From NCBI GenBank assembly GCA_035079385.1, contig JAVHKY010000052.1, positions 3,720,001-3,784,000 of the forward strand: a stretch of DNA of 64,000 bases, in the 5' to 3' direction. Positions 11,271 to 23,227 of this stretch are shown piece after piece. Position 1 is the first letter of the stretch. Every line of letters begins with the position of its first letter. Origin of the DNA: Aspidiotus rigidus. Lineage: Eukaryota; Arthropoda; Insecta; Hemiptera; Diaspididae. Under the pieces are notes generated by a model, which did no database searches, was not told the DNA's origin, and saw nothing but the letters and a program-made list of their open reading frames with translations. A program made the position numbers and the translations under genes.

Positions 11271-11312
11271 CCGTGACGTTTCGGCCCAGCTAGTGGCCTT
11301 TATCAAACGAGA
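11271..11312 (-). ncRNA. Decayed hammerhead-like motif at the 3' end of PLE A
   Basis: On the minus strand, TTGATAA stands where CTGATGA would be expected. It is followed by AGGCC, a loop, GGCC, GAAAC and GTC, and then ACG that pairs with CGT upstream of the core. Two invariant core bases (C3 and G8 positions) are changed, so self-cleavage is unlikely. The position about 90 bp beyond the endonuclease end of PLE A fits its 3' terminal repeat. Confidence 0.45.
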
Positions 11313-11403
11313 CTGAAGATGAGGAAAACAAGAACGTAGACTACGGGTAATACAGTACCTAGGTATGTAAGCCGTGAGTCATAAGGTGAAGGAAAACATG
11401 AAA

Positions 11404-12357
11404 TTATCTGCTGATGTTCGAGATGGTAGGAGCGTACACAGATGCAAAATTTACAGTATCACTCTTAAAGTTGACGACAGTATTCGAACGTTTTATTATT
11501 TCAACAACTTCCCTTATTTTACGTTTTTTATCATTAGATTCATTGGCTAAGATCTTGATCTGCTGAAAATTAAACTTATGGTTACATTCTTTGGAATGAA
11601 CAGCCAGAGCAGTGTGATCATTTTGGTTTCTTTCGTCGGTTTTATGTTGGGAGAGTCTAGCAGAAAGTAACTGACGAGTCTCTCCCACATAAAGTTTAGG
11701 GCAATCAGAACAAGGAATACAATAAACAACACCAGCTCTTTTTAGAGGGGGGGTAGGATCTTTTGTTCGAGAGAAAATTTTTTGATCGTGGAGGGTGTTG
11801 TGGTTACCGAAAGCAATACAGATTTTGGGATCTAAAGAACGTAAGAGTTTTTAGATGATCATACTGCTCTGACCTACATAAGGTATAGAAAAATATTTAG
11901 GTTGAGGGTGGTTCCTTACAACAGTAATTGGCTTATAATTAAGTACACGTTTGATGAAATTTTTTGGATAACCATTATCAGTCAGTAATTTACAGAATTC
12001 ACAAATAAGTTGGTCATGAAACACAGAATCAGAAACTTTTAGCCATTTTTCTTTTAGATTGAAAGCAGTATTAAACTTATAATGAAAAGGTTGGTGAGAA
12101 AGAAAATGAATAATTCTACCTGTGTACGTAGGTTTTTTGTAATGACAACATTTTAGAGAACTATTAGTAGTACGTAATATCGATATATCTAAGAAATTAA
12201 TATTATTGTAACTTTTTTCATAAGTAAATTGTAAGCGGTTGTGGAAGTTGTTGATAAATTTAAAAAGGTCGTCAAAAATTGAGTCATGAATCACAAACAA
12301 AGAGTCGTCTACATACTTAGTCATAAATTTAATACCAGTGTCAAATTCTGCAGTTAT
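11404..12357 (-). pseudogene. Penelope-like element A: partial reverse transcriptase + GIY-YIG endonuclease
   Basis: Reading down the minus strand, the RT palm starts abruptly at FDTGIKFMTKYVDDSLFVI (YVDD catalytic box), followed by the region after motif C (NNINFLDISI, KKPTYTG). The fingers and motifs A and B are absent, so the copy is 5'-truncated. After one in-frame TAA near 11850 the frame continues into a GIY-YIG endonuclease: GVVYCIPC, CPKLYVGETRQLLSARL (conserved Arg), and KIREVVEI with the expected Glu. It ends at the stop codon near 11404. PLEs reverse-transcribe their RNA at a nick made by this endonuclease. The truncation point is fused to PLE B. It cannot move by itself. Confidence 0.85.
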
Positions 12358-14440
12358 TTTATGATGTCTTACAGTTTCTATTTCTTCAAGACGATTGAGA
12401 CGCTGGCCTTTTTCTTGAGAGTGGAGGAGCTTCGCTGTAATTTTGTCAGGGTCATGATTGGAGGCGAGACAGTGGAAACCGACGGCAGATTTGTTTGGAT
12501 TTTTTGAATAAAATGCCGATATATGTTCGTTAATTCGATGTTCAGGTCTCTTCCCGTCTGGCCGACAAAAATGCTGGACATTCTCCACAGGTGATTTTGT
12601 ATACTCCTGCTTTCTGTTCAAGAGGAGTCCTATCCTTGAGGATTGACAGGCTTCTCAAGGTGGTGACTGGATGAAACACCGGCGTGTATCCAAATCTTCG
12701 TAGGTCACGTGCCAAAATTTCAGAGGGTCTCCCAAGATAAGGAAGCCATAACTATTGTTTTCTTTTTTCAGTGGGAGGGGGAATCGGAGAACGTTCAGTG
12801 AGGAGTTTTTCCACCATCTTCCTCTTGACTAGTTGGTGAATGTTGATATTCAATCCATTAATTTCGGCGATTTTTTGAATTTAGATTATTTCATTGTTGA
12901 ATGAGCTTTTCAAGAGGGGGATAGATACAAGTCTATGGATAGACGATATCGTAGAGGCGAGTTTATGGGGCCATGTATGGTAGAAGGATTTGTGGATGGA
13001 TACTCCTGAAAACGTGGGCTTCCGAAATATATCAAACTGTGGGGTTACATATTGTCCTACTTGTTTGAAAAATATTTTCAGGTTTAAATAATTTATAGAT
13101 GTGCCTCCGATTTCTATGGTTAGTTCAATGGAAGGATGGTAGGTGTTCAGTTCGTTGTGAAATTCTTCAAAATCGTCATCTGATCCGTCCCAAATACATA
13201 TAATGTCGTCGACATACCGTCGTCAAAATAACTCTTTATTGGTGTGGCGGGATGAGGAGAGGATCTGCTGTTCCATTTTGTCCATATAGTTCTCGGCTAC
13301 TAAGGAGGACAGAGGTCCTTCCATAGGAAGGCCCTCTGGTAATTGGTAGATGGTACCATTAAATTGGACAGATATTGTAGTTGAGGCAGCTTTCGAGGAG
13401 GTGGCGAAATTCGGATATGATGGGAGGATCTAGGTGGTTGACTGGTTGTGTTGTAGGTTTTGTATCATGACATCTATCGCTGGAGCAGTTGGAATCCTCG
13501 GGTACATTGCCTTTACGTCGAAAGAAATTAATTTTGAAGAAGAGGGAAATTGATGGTTATTCAGATTTTCGGCCAGCTCCATAAAGTTTTTAACACTGTA
13601 GGTTGGAGTAAATCCAGAAAGGGTTTTAAACCATTGCGCGAGAAACTTGGCTAATAGGAAGCTGTAGTAAGCGGCTACGGGTCGAAGCGGATTACCTTCC
13701 TTATGTGGTTTAATTTGACCATACAAGCGCGGGGGATTAGGGCACATTTGAATGAGAGTATCAGGTTTGCAGTGGACGACGAGTTTGGAGCCGTTTATAG
13801 CCGTTTATAGCCGTTTATAGCGGCGCGGATACGATTACTGTAGTCATCGAAGTCAAATCCAGGATTTGGGAACGCGCCCAAATTTGACAGGAGGTCTACC
13901 ATTTTCTGGTCGTAATTTGCACGAGGTAGTAAAGCAAGAGACTCGCCTTTGTCTGCTCTGAGTAACACTGCGTTCTCTTGTTTTAGTTTTATTTTAAGTT
14001 GGTTGTGGGTTTTTTGAAGTGAATTTGCTGAAAGTGCCTGAGCAATCATAGATTGGATGAGTTGTTGAGTACGATAGCCGTTTAATCGCATATCCCCACG
14101 AGCTAGATCCGCCAGAATTATGGTTTCCAGTTGATAACGTTTATTGTGAGGGGAATGGAAAATTTCCTTCCTTCGTTGAGTAAATCCAGTTCGGTGGCGG
14201 AGGAAGAGACCGAAGAGAGATTTAGTACAGGAGGAGCAAATGTTGGGGCTGATGTTTGAAACGTTGTACTCAAATTCTTATTGCAGTGACGATTGTTTTG
14301 TTTCTCACTTAAACTCTCAAGTTTTGAAAGTTTGATTTCGCGTAAATGGGCGGCTAGTCTTTCTTGGTGTCTGGTTACGGCTTGGAAAAGTAGCTCAGAA
14401 TCTTGTGGGGGGGTTGAAGAGAAGATGCGGATTCAGCACC
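12357..14440 (-). pseudogene. Penelope-like element B: nearly full RT + GIY-YIG, frameshifted
   Basis: From 14440 downward the minus strand reads an N-terminal part (QDSELLFQAVTRHQERL; LDLLNEGRKFSI), then LLRADKGESLALLPRANYD and CPNPPRLYGQIKPHKEG. RT motif A is LISFDVKAMYPRIP (about 13520), the motif B region is GLPMEGPLSS (about 13310), and motif C is RRYVDDIICIWDGS (about 13215). The thumb follows, with LARDLRRFGYTPVF just before the endonuclease. The GIY-YIG domain starts GVYKITCGECPA near 12610 and continues after a frameshift as FVGQTGRDLN, NEHISAFYSK and NRLEEIE. Breaks: a frameshift near 14120, a 10-bp triplication at 13791-13820, a stop just before RRYVDD, and the endonuclease frameshift. 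All key RT residues are still legible, so decay is moderate. Confidence 0.85.
13791..13820. repeat. 10-bp exact triplication that breaks PLE B
   Basis: CCGTTTATAG is repeated three times without error. Two extra copies add 20 nt, which shifts the frame. On the minus strand the upstream frame ends at ...AAINGYKRL-stop, whereas the downstream RT frame picks up as GSKLVVHCKPD. Confidence 0.9.
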
Positions 14441-14449
14441 TTTCAAGAA

Positions 14450-17400
14450 TTTTGTGAAGCATGGCTTTTGTGGCATGTAAGTTCCTACGGACGGAGTCAA
14501 GCCACAGTCAACTTGAATTGTGGATACTTAGAGGCTAATTGCCATCCAGGCTAAACCGATCTTTTCGGCTAGTTTGCTACACCAAACGATGTACTGTCAG
14601 ATGAAAAAGAAGAAAACTGATCACACCAACCTGAAAGAAACGGTGCTTCCTGCCTCATATACTGTTCCAGCGTTGGAGGAACGATCCGCTCCCAGGCTAG
14701 TTAGATTAAATGTTTTCTTCATCGTCTTGTAGCTTTGAATTTGATTTTGATTAATTGCCTTCGAATTTACAAACGAATCAAATGATGAAATTATTAACTC
14801 TTGATTAGTCCTTGTCCTGAAATTCAAATAGATGATATAACTTTGTATAATTTTCATAATAGGATGCAATAACGCCTCCGAACTTCCGAAGCAGAGGTGG
14901 ATTTCTCTACGCGCCAATTACGCCATGGCATGTAGCGGTAAAAATTTGAGAAGAAAAACGAGAAAAAAATTTTCTTACACTTTTTTCCAAGAACGTTTGG
15001 TTCGCCTAAGTTTAGAGGCAGAGGCGGCGCGAGCCTTAATCCGCTACGGTTCTGAAGAAAACTACCTAGAAGCAGATTTAATGATGGAAATAGGCGTTAT
15101 TAACTACAATTTGTACATTTTGTCCCTGGAGTATCTCGTGCGTCCCTAGAAGAACTAATGCGCATTCTAAATGATACATCCGAGACCATTTAGTACAGCT
15201 CGTTTAGATCGTTTATTTATCCAGACAACTTTATCGGGAGGAAGAAATATGATTGAAACGAGACTTATTATATTATCGTAAGTCATTATTGATAACGCTG
15301 TTGAAATGAACAACTCGATTTCGGTTATTTGGGTAATTGGCTACATTTTGGTCGAGGATTTATAAGAAGGAATATGGCAGTAGTGGTGGTGCGATGATAT
15401 CCAGCGAGAAGAGCATTCACGACGTTGGTCTCGACATCGTCGAACTTTTTTCCCGCGTACCTTATCAATCAAATAGTTTGACAGGAGTACAATAGCTAAG
15501 TAATGATAAGATCGAAACGTTGTACATCGGTAAAAGTGATGCGTTGTGGACGCGCTCAGCTTGCAAGTTCCGGAGACTCGTTTGCTCCAGAAATGAAGAA
15601 GGGAGAAAAAATGAAATACACCGTATGCAAAACGTATCCGGTTCGTCGTCGATTAATCTTCCACGCGTTCTGAAAAGCGGGTGTACGCGAATTTATTTAT
15701 ATAATAGTGATATTCCGCGTGTGAGATTGAAAATCAACATCAAAAAGAAAGCGGAAAAAAGACGGGAGCCTCTTCACCAAAACTTTGTTTTCCGTTTAAT
15801 CTCGAAGGAAATTGATTTCGAAGGGTGTTGACGTTATTCTCGTGATCATTTTTCTTCACGACCACCGTTGGAGTCGCGACCATCAATATCGAATTTCACA
15901 TAACTCCTCCTCCTCAACTCACCCCTTACGTATGTGCATCATGGTACAACGTCATCAATATCGATTCCGTAGCCGCGACAATAAAATAATTACCGGCTAC
16001 CATCAATGCTCGTAAACTGATTTTCCATAGTTTTTAAATTGATTTTACGACTGTATAAATCCTCCGCATAAAGGTGCAGCCTACATGGTCTGCCTTTTAC
16101 ACAAGCCTCGTGTTTAGATTTCGAAGCTCTCAAGTCAATTGGAAATTATTTGTAACATCTGTTCACGAGAACATACGTATTTTATGCACAATACCTCAAG
16201 ACCCATCATTCGTTTGTCTAAGCTGCTCCAAAAATGATAATAATGACAATGTAAATAAAATATCCCACAGACAACAGACATACCTCGGGTGGCTTCTGTT
16301 GGTACACCCTTAAATCTGATACAAGCCTTTCGATCACCCTTACGCGCCTCGTTTCTTTCCCTCCTTATTTGCCCGGCAAACAAAATCTAATTCTCCGACT
16401 GTCTTTCTCGCTTGCACGATAAGCAGTTGCTTGTCTATCTTTGTCGAGCTATAAATTGCAAATTGACTGTATTAGTAGCGTAATTAATAAATTATTATTT
16501 CACTTTCGCTCGCCCTAGCACAGAATAGCGAAACCAAACAAAAGGCAAACAAAACAAAGAGAGGAGGAGAAAAAAAAAGCTCACCTTCGGGCGTACTCGA
16601 CACATATTTCACTGTTTCTCTTTCGAATGGTCATCGTTCTTGTTTTGCTGAAAAACAAAAGCACAAAAATATGCCGCAGGAGTTCGTTTTAGCGGAATAG
16701 GTAGGTATACGGGTTTTTGGACACATTTTTTTATTAAGGGTAATCTTCCCGCGATGAATATACTGTACGAAGTAATGTTCATGCCAAATTGGTTTTGTTT
16801 GCGCAAATATGCGTGCATAGTGAGAGAGAAGATATAGTCGTGCGTGATCCACGTATATCACGGTTAAATAAGCGACTGGCTGACAAAGTTCGTATCTCGT
16901 GGATTAAATTACAGCATTGAGGGAGAGTGAAAAATGTTTCGACAAGAGCCCGCGAGCTACAACAGCGTCGATACATTACGGTAGCAAGAGTAATTAAAAC
17001 ACATGGTACCGTCAAATGAATTGGAGCGTATTTACCTATGTTGAGCATTCTGTCGCTTCAACAACATCGAGAGGAGCGTGCTCGAGCCTCTTTGTTGTAG
17101 AACAATAACGCGTTGAGATAACGCTGTACCATCTAATTTCCCGCAGTGTGGACAAAAAGAGCGTGGAATATCAGCATTCATATGATTGACATAGCATTTC
17201 CCATAGTCATACATAAAATCTACCGCGCGAGGGCTGCAATGCTTCGCTATAAAGTCACCACATCCGAAGGTAGGCTATGTTCAAGTTATTTTTACTCGTT
17301 TTCAAGACAGTGCAAGAGTAGTCAGTTTCTTGATTTTTGCAATCATTTCGATTTAAATCCATGGTACTTCTCTTTTGGTATTTTTTGTTGCATCCTCTCA

Positions 17401-17700
17401 CGCGGATGCACGTTTTAACTTTTGAGCATAAGACTAGAGAATTTTTCGAACTTTACTTCGTTCTGAAGTCGTCGACAATTTCCTTTTCAAACCATTGAAC
17501 TGATTTGTACAGACGGTTATGGTTATTTTAATTGAGTAAAGCAAACCGGTAATAGAGAAGCATTCCCTTAGGGTGGTGAGCACCGTCATCAGTAGATTGC
17601 GTGGCGCTTCGCTTTATTCCGCCGGCCGGTCCTCTCATTTCGCCATACACGGTCATCTCTCATGAGAATTGTTTAGATATTTAGATACCGTTTTTGCAGG
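14450..17700. other. Gene-free stretch
   Basis: Short open frames at 14925-15149 (74 codons, ATG) and 15520-15831 (103 codons, no recognisable motif) are the longest. Neither shows a domain, a repeat pattern or neighbouring coding signal. The rest is AT-rich and looks unique. Confidence 0.35.
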
Positions 17701-17718
17701 TTTGTGCAGAAAAATTCT

Positions 17719-17736
17719 GGGTTTGTGCACAAACCC
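17719..17736. repeat. 18-bp perfect palindrome
   Basis: GGGTTTGTGCACAAACCC is identical to its own reverse complement. It sits in a stretch with further TTTGTGCA repeats (17700-17730). A dimeric protein-binding site or chance are both possible. Confidence 0.6.
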
Positions 17737-17905
17737 TTCCCCGAAAAAGAGGGCGTTACGCTTTGAGGGCTGTTGAAATGAATATAAGAAATGTAAAAAA
17801 CCGCAGTCACGAAAGTAAAGAATCGGAAAAACCCGAGGTAAAAAAATCAGAAAATTCGAAGCACTTTCGGTTGAAAAATTATCTTCAGCGAGAACAAGAG
17901 AGCAC

Positions 17906-18574
17906 ATGACCCAACGATGGAACGAACTGACAACACTCAACTCGAGAAAGAAAGGAAAGGAAAAAACTAATCAGTCGAATAACAAACTGAGAAAAATAAA
18001 ATGTGGACCCACATTTTGGTCCTCATCTCATCGAAATTCTAGACAAAAGGAGGTAATTTTAGCCCAGCTACGAATAGGCCACACTCGTCTTACTCATATG
18101 TGGAGGCCGAGACTTGCATAGGTAACGCATAGAAACACAAGGTGGTTCTGGGTAAACCTATTTAATACTGCTTGACCGTTATTACATGCACGTATATACA
18201 CAAAATCATACTTATCTTCTCACTAATCTCGCTCCTCCATAATGCCCTCACTGTCTCCAAGAAAATTTATCGGGTGATCATTTTTTCTCATGCCCCGTCT
18301 TACAACCCACTCGAACCTCCCTGAATAAATCTTTCAATATCCACGCAGCACTAAACAACAACTCTGAAACCCTCGACTCGACCCCAACTTATTTACGCAC
18401 CACTCAATTCTACAAACTCATCCAATACACCAACAAATTTCGTTCGATCGCTATTTGATTCCTACCATTACTGTATCTAATTTAACCTAATTTAAGTTGT
18501 AACAATAAGATTGTAACGCCGAGCAAATAACCCTTGTGCAGTTTATAATGCTCGTAAAATAAATAAAAAATCAT
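17906..18574 (+). pseudogene. LINE 3' remnant, C-terminal ORF2 plus tail
   Basis: The frame at 17906-18121 ends with NNKLRKIK, then KEVILAQLRIGHTRLTHMW. The signature LxRLRIGHTRLTH is typical of the C-terminal end of ORF2 proteins in I/R1/Jockey-group non-LTR retrotransposons, after the RNase H or RT region. The frame stops soon after, where a CCHC-like segment would be expected. The following ~450 bp have no open frame and finish in an A-rich tail (TAAAATAAATAAAAAATC near 18556-18574), as expected for a 5'-truncated retroposon copy. Upstream of 17906 I see no RT. Clade cannot be fixed. Confidence 0.55.
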
Positions 18575-18883
18575 CGAGTTGTGATTCATAGACAAGTTCG
18601 ATCAGACCTTCGTCCGATGTACGCCTCTTCAGTATGATGACACCACCAGTATTTTTATAATATTATGCTCTAAGGCATTGCGTTTGAAATGCGAATTCTC
18701 CTTGTAGAGCATCACTTCAGGACCCTCTTGGAAGCTATACCCACTGGTGATTTAAGTGGTCAGCAAATCCGAGTCTTCCTCACTGTCATTCCCCCAGTCT
18801 TTCTTGAGTTCAGCCACTCCAATCTTCAGCTGCCGACTAGTCTCTTAGATATGAACGCCATTACAATCTCTGCATTCTAACCT

Positions 18884-19117
18884 ATATATGTAAGAATCGA
18901 TCTTCGTCTTTCTCGGCAACAGGTCTCTATTGATCCGAAGACCTTCGTCTTTCCTGCTACCGAGTCTCTATTGAACGATATCTCAACTACACGTGCAAAA
19001 CGTGAATTAACTGACACTCGCTATCTCTATTCTAATCTCTTATAACAACTACGACGACCTATTCTGTCTGCGAGTGCCAGCGTGCAAGAATATGCAGCAG
19101 CATATTCTTACATATAT
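18884..19117. mobile_element. MITE with ATATGTAAGAAT termini
   Basis: The left end TATATGTAAGAAT (about 18885-18897) is mirrored by ATTCTTACATATA (19104-19116). Flanking bases allow a TA target duplication, suggesting a Tc1/mariner derivative. Just inside the right end is a second hairpin, AAGAATATG-CAGCAG-CATATTCTT (19086-19109). Part of the interior (CGATATCTCAACTACACGTG..., CTGTCTGCGAGT) recurs at 27432-27612 inside the Merlin remnant, so it is a dispersed family. Confidence 0.6.
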
Positions 19118-19327
19118 CTCACTCTTCTCAGCATCAGGAACTCAGTCTTTCAACTTAACAAACAACTCTTGGACTATAACAGGATTATAGAATGCAGGCC
19201 GAAAGCCGAAGGAGCAAAGGGCCCGTCCTTACCGAAGGAAGAACTTCCTCAAGAATAGGAGCCTAATTGACCGAAATTTCTCACGGCTCATAAAGCAGGG
19301 GAGGTATAGTGGTCCTCTCACTTTACG

Positions 19328-19660
19328 TTTTTGAAACATTTTCCATGATAATCTTTTGTGCACTGTTTGCACAAGTTTGCGTGCGCTATATTTCGACGTT
19401 TGTGCACCATTACTTCTTCAGAATGAGGCATGGGGTTAAAGAAATGGTAGCCCCTCATATCAGGGTTTTGAAAAATTTTCCATGCGAATCGCTTGTGCAC
19501 TTTCTACACTACTCTTGTTGGTGTACAACTCCATCCTATAGAAAAAAAGGAGGGGGATGGAGAAATCATACTTCGTATGCCTCCCCATATTGAGATTTTG
19601 AAAAATTTTCCATGTTCATGCATTATATTTTGTGATTTTTGAGCAATTCCTTCTTTTTAA
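19328..19660 (+). repeat. Diverged tandem repeat, three units of ~130-137 bp
   Basis: The landmark TTGAAAMATTTTCCATG recurs at 19331, 19468 and 19598, each followed by related text (TTGTGCAC..., TTGTGCAC..., then decayed). The units are clearly related but much diverged, so the array is old. Open frames across it are a side effect. Confidence 0.6.
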
Positions 19661-22430
19661 AATAGATGAGGGGATCGGAAGCAGTTAGAGGCTAGCTTGA
19701 ATGAATTCGGTTTTGAAGGTTACGGTTTTGTTCTTGCGATATTTGCAATTTCTATGATGTCGGTTTACTTTCTTGACTACACCCTTTTCGTTATAGCCTA
19801 GCCTTCGTTATTTTGACAATCCAAAATTTGTTTGTGCTCTATTAGTCTATTTGCATCATCTTTGCGCTCATTTAGCCCATCAGTGAAGTATTTTTGTTCT
19901 ACTACATAATTTTCAGAGTTCACCTTTTCATTATACTTTTTTAGTTCATCAAAACAATTGTGCACAATTAAGCGGCGGAAATTTTTCCGGAAGCTTTACA
20001 TTTTTCGCACTTATATTTGACTGATCATTTAATTTTTAATAAATTAACAGATTTGTACTAGTATCAGCATCTTCACGCAGCACTTTTTAAACAACATACT
20101 TATTTGGAAGAACTTGAAATGGTGCTTTGCCACACCATCGACAGACAATCGTAAACGTAACTCTCCTCGCGCCCCTTCGATATTTTCCTCTTCTCTGACC
20201 GCGTCCTCTGTACGTGGTTTCAGCCTTCATGTGCTCTAGTGAAGAAAAGAGGGAGGAGATGACAGACCTCAAGGAAAAGGAAAGCATCAAATCATCTGCG
20301 TATGATCTCAGGAACTGAAACATTTTGAGAGCATCCGGGTATCGGATCAACTGGAACATTGATACTCGAAAAAATATAATTTTGTGAATACGCATAGGTT
20401 AAGAAATTCACGTACAGTTGTGGCACCAGAGGCTAAACGTGAAAATTATAGAAAACAAATTCTGGTGAAGTCGAGACATTTTACTTCATAAACTAGCGTC
20501 TTTCGCGTCGTCGCTAGGCGTCGACGCGAAAGACGCTAGCAAGATGAGTACCAATTTTGGGTTGAAGAAAATATTTGTTCATAGAAAATGTTCTAAAAAA
20601 GTGATTTGGAACGGCGTGGCAATCGACTACGACAAAAATAAGATTAGATGTTACATTTACCGATAAGAGAGGAGAGAAACTGCCCCTATAAACAGTTTTA
20701 GATATTTTGATGTGTAACTGCTAAATTTTCTTCTCTTCAAAAAAATAAAACTTTCCTATTTTTTAAACAGCTGAGCTCCTGTACATTCTTTTGCCAGCCT
20801 GGGGCCCCATCCTACCTCATCTATTGATGAATGGCATGAATAGAACAGTCTTCATCAACATGCCAATAAGAGAATATACAAAAAATTGAGTTTTCCGGAA
20901 TATGGGAGTCAAAACAAGATACTCAGGAGTAGGGTGCTTATACATATTCAGGACTTGAAAGCGACAAATCTGTAACAGCGGCACCGTTGGACAATTTATT
21001 CGCTTTTTTTTTTTTTTTAAATTATTGTAACTACACCAACAATTTGCTTTGCTCGTTGTTTGTAAAACGGCATCCTGCGCCCCCTCCCTCTCTACGCTTC
21101 TTTTTATGTTTGTATGAATTGTGTACTAACCCATCAACACTTTGAAAAAATATTCAAAGTCCAAGAATGCTAGTCTACCGTGCAACGCTACCGCTCACCT
21201 AGGTGATGCCGTTTTCACCTTAAAGTAAATTAAAAAATAGCACTCCAGTCACATTCTTTAAAAAAATACATATATATACGACTCCGTCGCTTACCTAACC
21301 AACCGCTGATTTGCTCGCAATCCTCGTTATTCATTCAGATAATAATAAGGGAGTGACGCTAATTAGGGAACGGGCCCCTAATATGGAATGGACTGATATC
21401 TTGGCAAGTAAGTGGCGCAGCCACTCAAAGTAGGTGGAAATGAAAGAGTATCGAAACAAATGATATTTAGTGTCGAATGGGCTTACATTCTATGACCGTG
21501 ACGGCCCTTTTTTCACGTTATTTTTACAAAATTTTTTCTGTTTTGAATCTGAATTTTTCGGGTAATAAAATTACTGCATGGAATCGACCCGTTCATCAAG
21601 ATGCGTAGAAAAGTATGTAGTTTTATATTGCAATGCGTTTTTTTGCAATACAATGATTTTTTGAGCTGTTTTGTAGTGAATAGTGGTAAAAAGCCGAAGG
21701 TACCTATTGTAGAATAATAATGATCTTGTAACATTTTAGGACAAAAAAAAAAAAAAACAAAAATAAACGAATTTTCGCTGTGAATTTTATAACAAACATC
21801 ACCAACACGTTTTTCACATCTTTTTACTTCGTCGAAGCTTCTTTTGTACTTTATACTTACGATAAATATAGTCATTCCATAATTGGAGACTTTTTTTTTT
21901 CAGATTCTGACCTTTTCCAAAAAAACGACTGTCACGGGAGAATGGTAAGTTCGAAAGCTCTCATATACTTTGGGATTATGAACTAGATAGATTTACCATA
22001 TAAATTCAGATTTTATTCAACACAACTTGTTGTGCATGATTTTCTTATTTGCTTCACTCACTCAACATTTTCTGTCTCCAGGAAAAGAGAAATGCCCAGC
22101 CCGTTGGGCCCGACTCCACCTCGGCTGCGCTTCACGGATAGACAATAGGTATACCCCAGCTACGTTAAGTAGAAGCAACATTCTCGATTTTACTTAGAAG
22201 GATGAGAGGTTATTTCTGCTAACACAACTTGAGGTAATAAATTGTCCATGTTTTTCTCGCTTGCACTTCACGCTTACTCAATTTTTAGTAAGTCAAAATT
22301 TGAAAAAGAATGTAAAACGACATAATCCGTTGAGGAATGTCCTCAATTATACAAGTAAATGATAGCAACAATTTTGTGACAGTAAGAGTAGTGTAATATA
22401 TGCTTTCCTTAAAGATTCTCTTAGTAGTTA
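19661..22430. other. Gene-free stretch with one strong hairpin
   Basis: No recognisable coding segment. Apart from the 20493-20539 hairpin, there are only poly-T and AT-rich runs (for example 21005-21018). Confidence 0.4.
20493..20539. repeat. GC-rich hairpin, 18-bp perfect arms
   Basis: CTAGCGTCTTTCGCGTCG (20493-20510) is followed by an 11-nt loop and its exact reverse complement at 20522-20539. It is GC-rich within AT-rich surroundings and shows no obvious TIR or target-site duplication. Possible readings are a foldback element core, a structured RNA or a recombination product. Confidence 0.8.
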
Positions 22431-22449
22431 TGCCCCTGAGGTGAAGACT

Positions 22450-22990
22450 TTGCTGACACTTGATTCCTCCTCACGGTACTCAATTAGAGTTCATGTCGGT
22501 GGCCTATTTCTGTTTGACCGATATTGCGATCCACGGGTCGTCTTTTTGTCCTGCTGCCTACAAGATTGCGACTTTCAATCGCTTAATCCATCGGCTGACT
22601 TATATTTCCGTGAGTCAGGCTGCTTTCCAGAAGGAACTGATGACAATTAAGTACCTGGCTAGAGAGAATCAGGTTAGGTTAGAAAGTGACCTCATGGTCC
22701 AGAGCAGGCTTATTAGAAAATCCCTCGACTCTACTACCTCACCTAGATAGTAGAAATTGTTTGATTGGACTTCCATTTCTATGGGCAAGTTTTTTTGCAG
22801 TTGGGCCGTGTCCTCCGCCCTTTTAGTTTCCGCCCAGCCTTTTACAATCGTGATACAGTGAAAAGTTTATTTGCTAAATTAAAGGACCCTATTCCCATGG
22901 TCGAGAAGAATGGTGTATACAATAGGTCCCCCTCGCGCAATAAATTTATATCGACAGCAGAGCCAAAAATCCGTAAATACCTGTCTTGCA
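22450..22990 (+). pseudogene. Penelope-like element D: RT thumb and start of endonuclease
   Basis: Frame 22460-22750 reads HGSSFCPAAYKIATFNRLIHR...SQAAFQKELMTIKYLARENQV, which matches the PLE RT segment after the YVDD box (AAFNxxIHRL, then KELxxIxxLAxxN). A frameshift then leads to 22765-22990 with QLGRVLRPFSFRPAFYN, LFAKLKDPIP and EKNGVY, the conserved linker that precedes the GIY-YIG domain in PLEs. After GVY the endonuclease becomes unreadable. Motifs A-C of the RT are missing. It is a 5'- and 3'-degraded fragment of a PLE family distinct in sequence from copies A, B and C. It runs into a TTA microsatellite. Confidence 0.75.
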
Positions 22991-23113
22991 AAAAAGAAAG
23001 AATTCACGTATTTTAGAAATCTATCTTATTCCAAGTCCTTGTTCGAGTCACCAACATGTTCTTTGTATCAGTTGTACCTTTTACTTCATTTATTGTGTGA
23101 CTCTATTTTCATA

Positions 23114-23119
<6 letters not shown>

Positions 23120-23168
<49 letters not shown>
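23120..23168. repeat. (TTA)n microsatellite
   Basis: About sixteen uninterrupted ATT/TTA units. It lies between the PLE D remnant and the RTE-like remnant and may have grown from a retroposon tail. Confidence 0.95.
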
Positions 23169-23169
<1 letters not shown>

Positions 23170-23227
23170 CTAAATTTCAATTTAATTCTACTGCTAAAAT
23201 GTTTATTGCAATTAGATAAAATGGGCG

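Noticed and set aside
22673..22681. GGTTAGGTTAG resembling TTAGG telomere repeats
   Set aside because: Only about two units, inside PLE D coding sequence.
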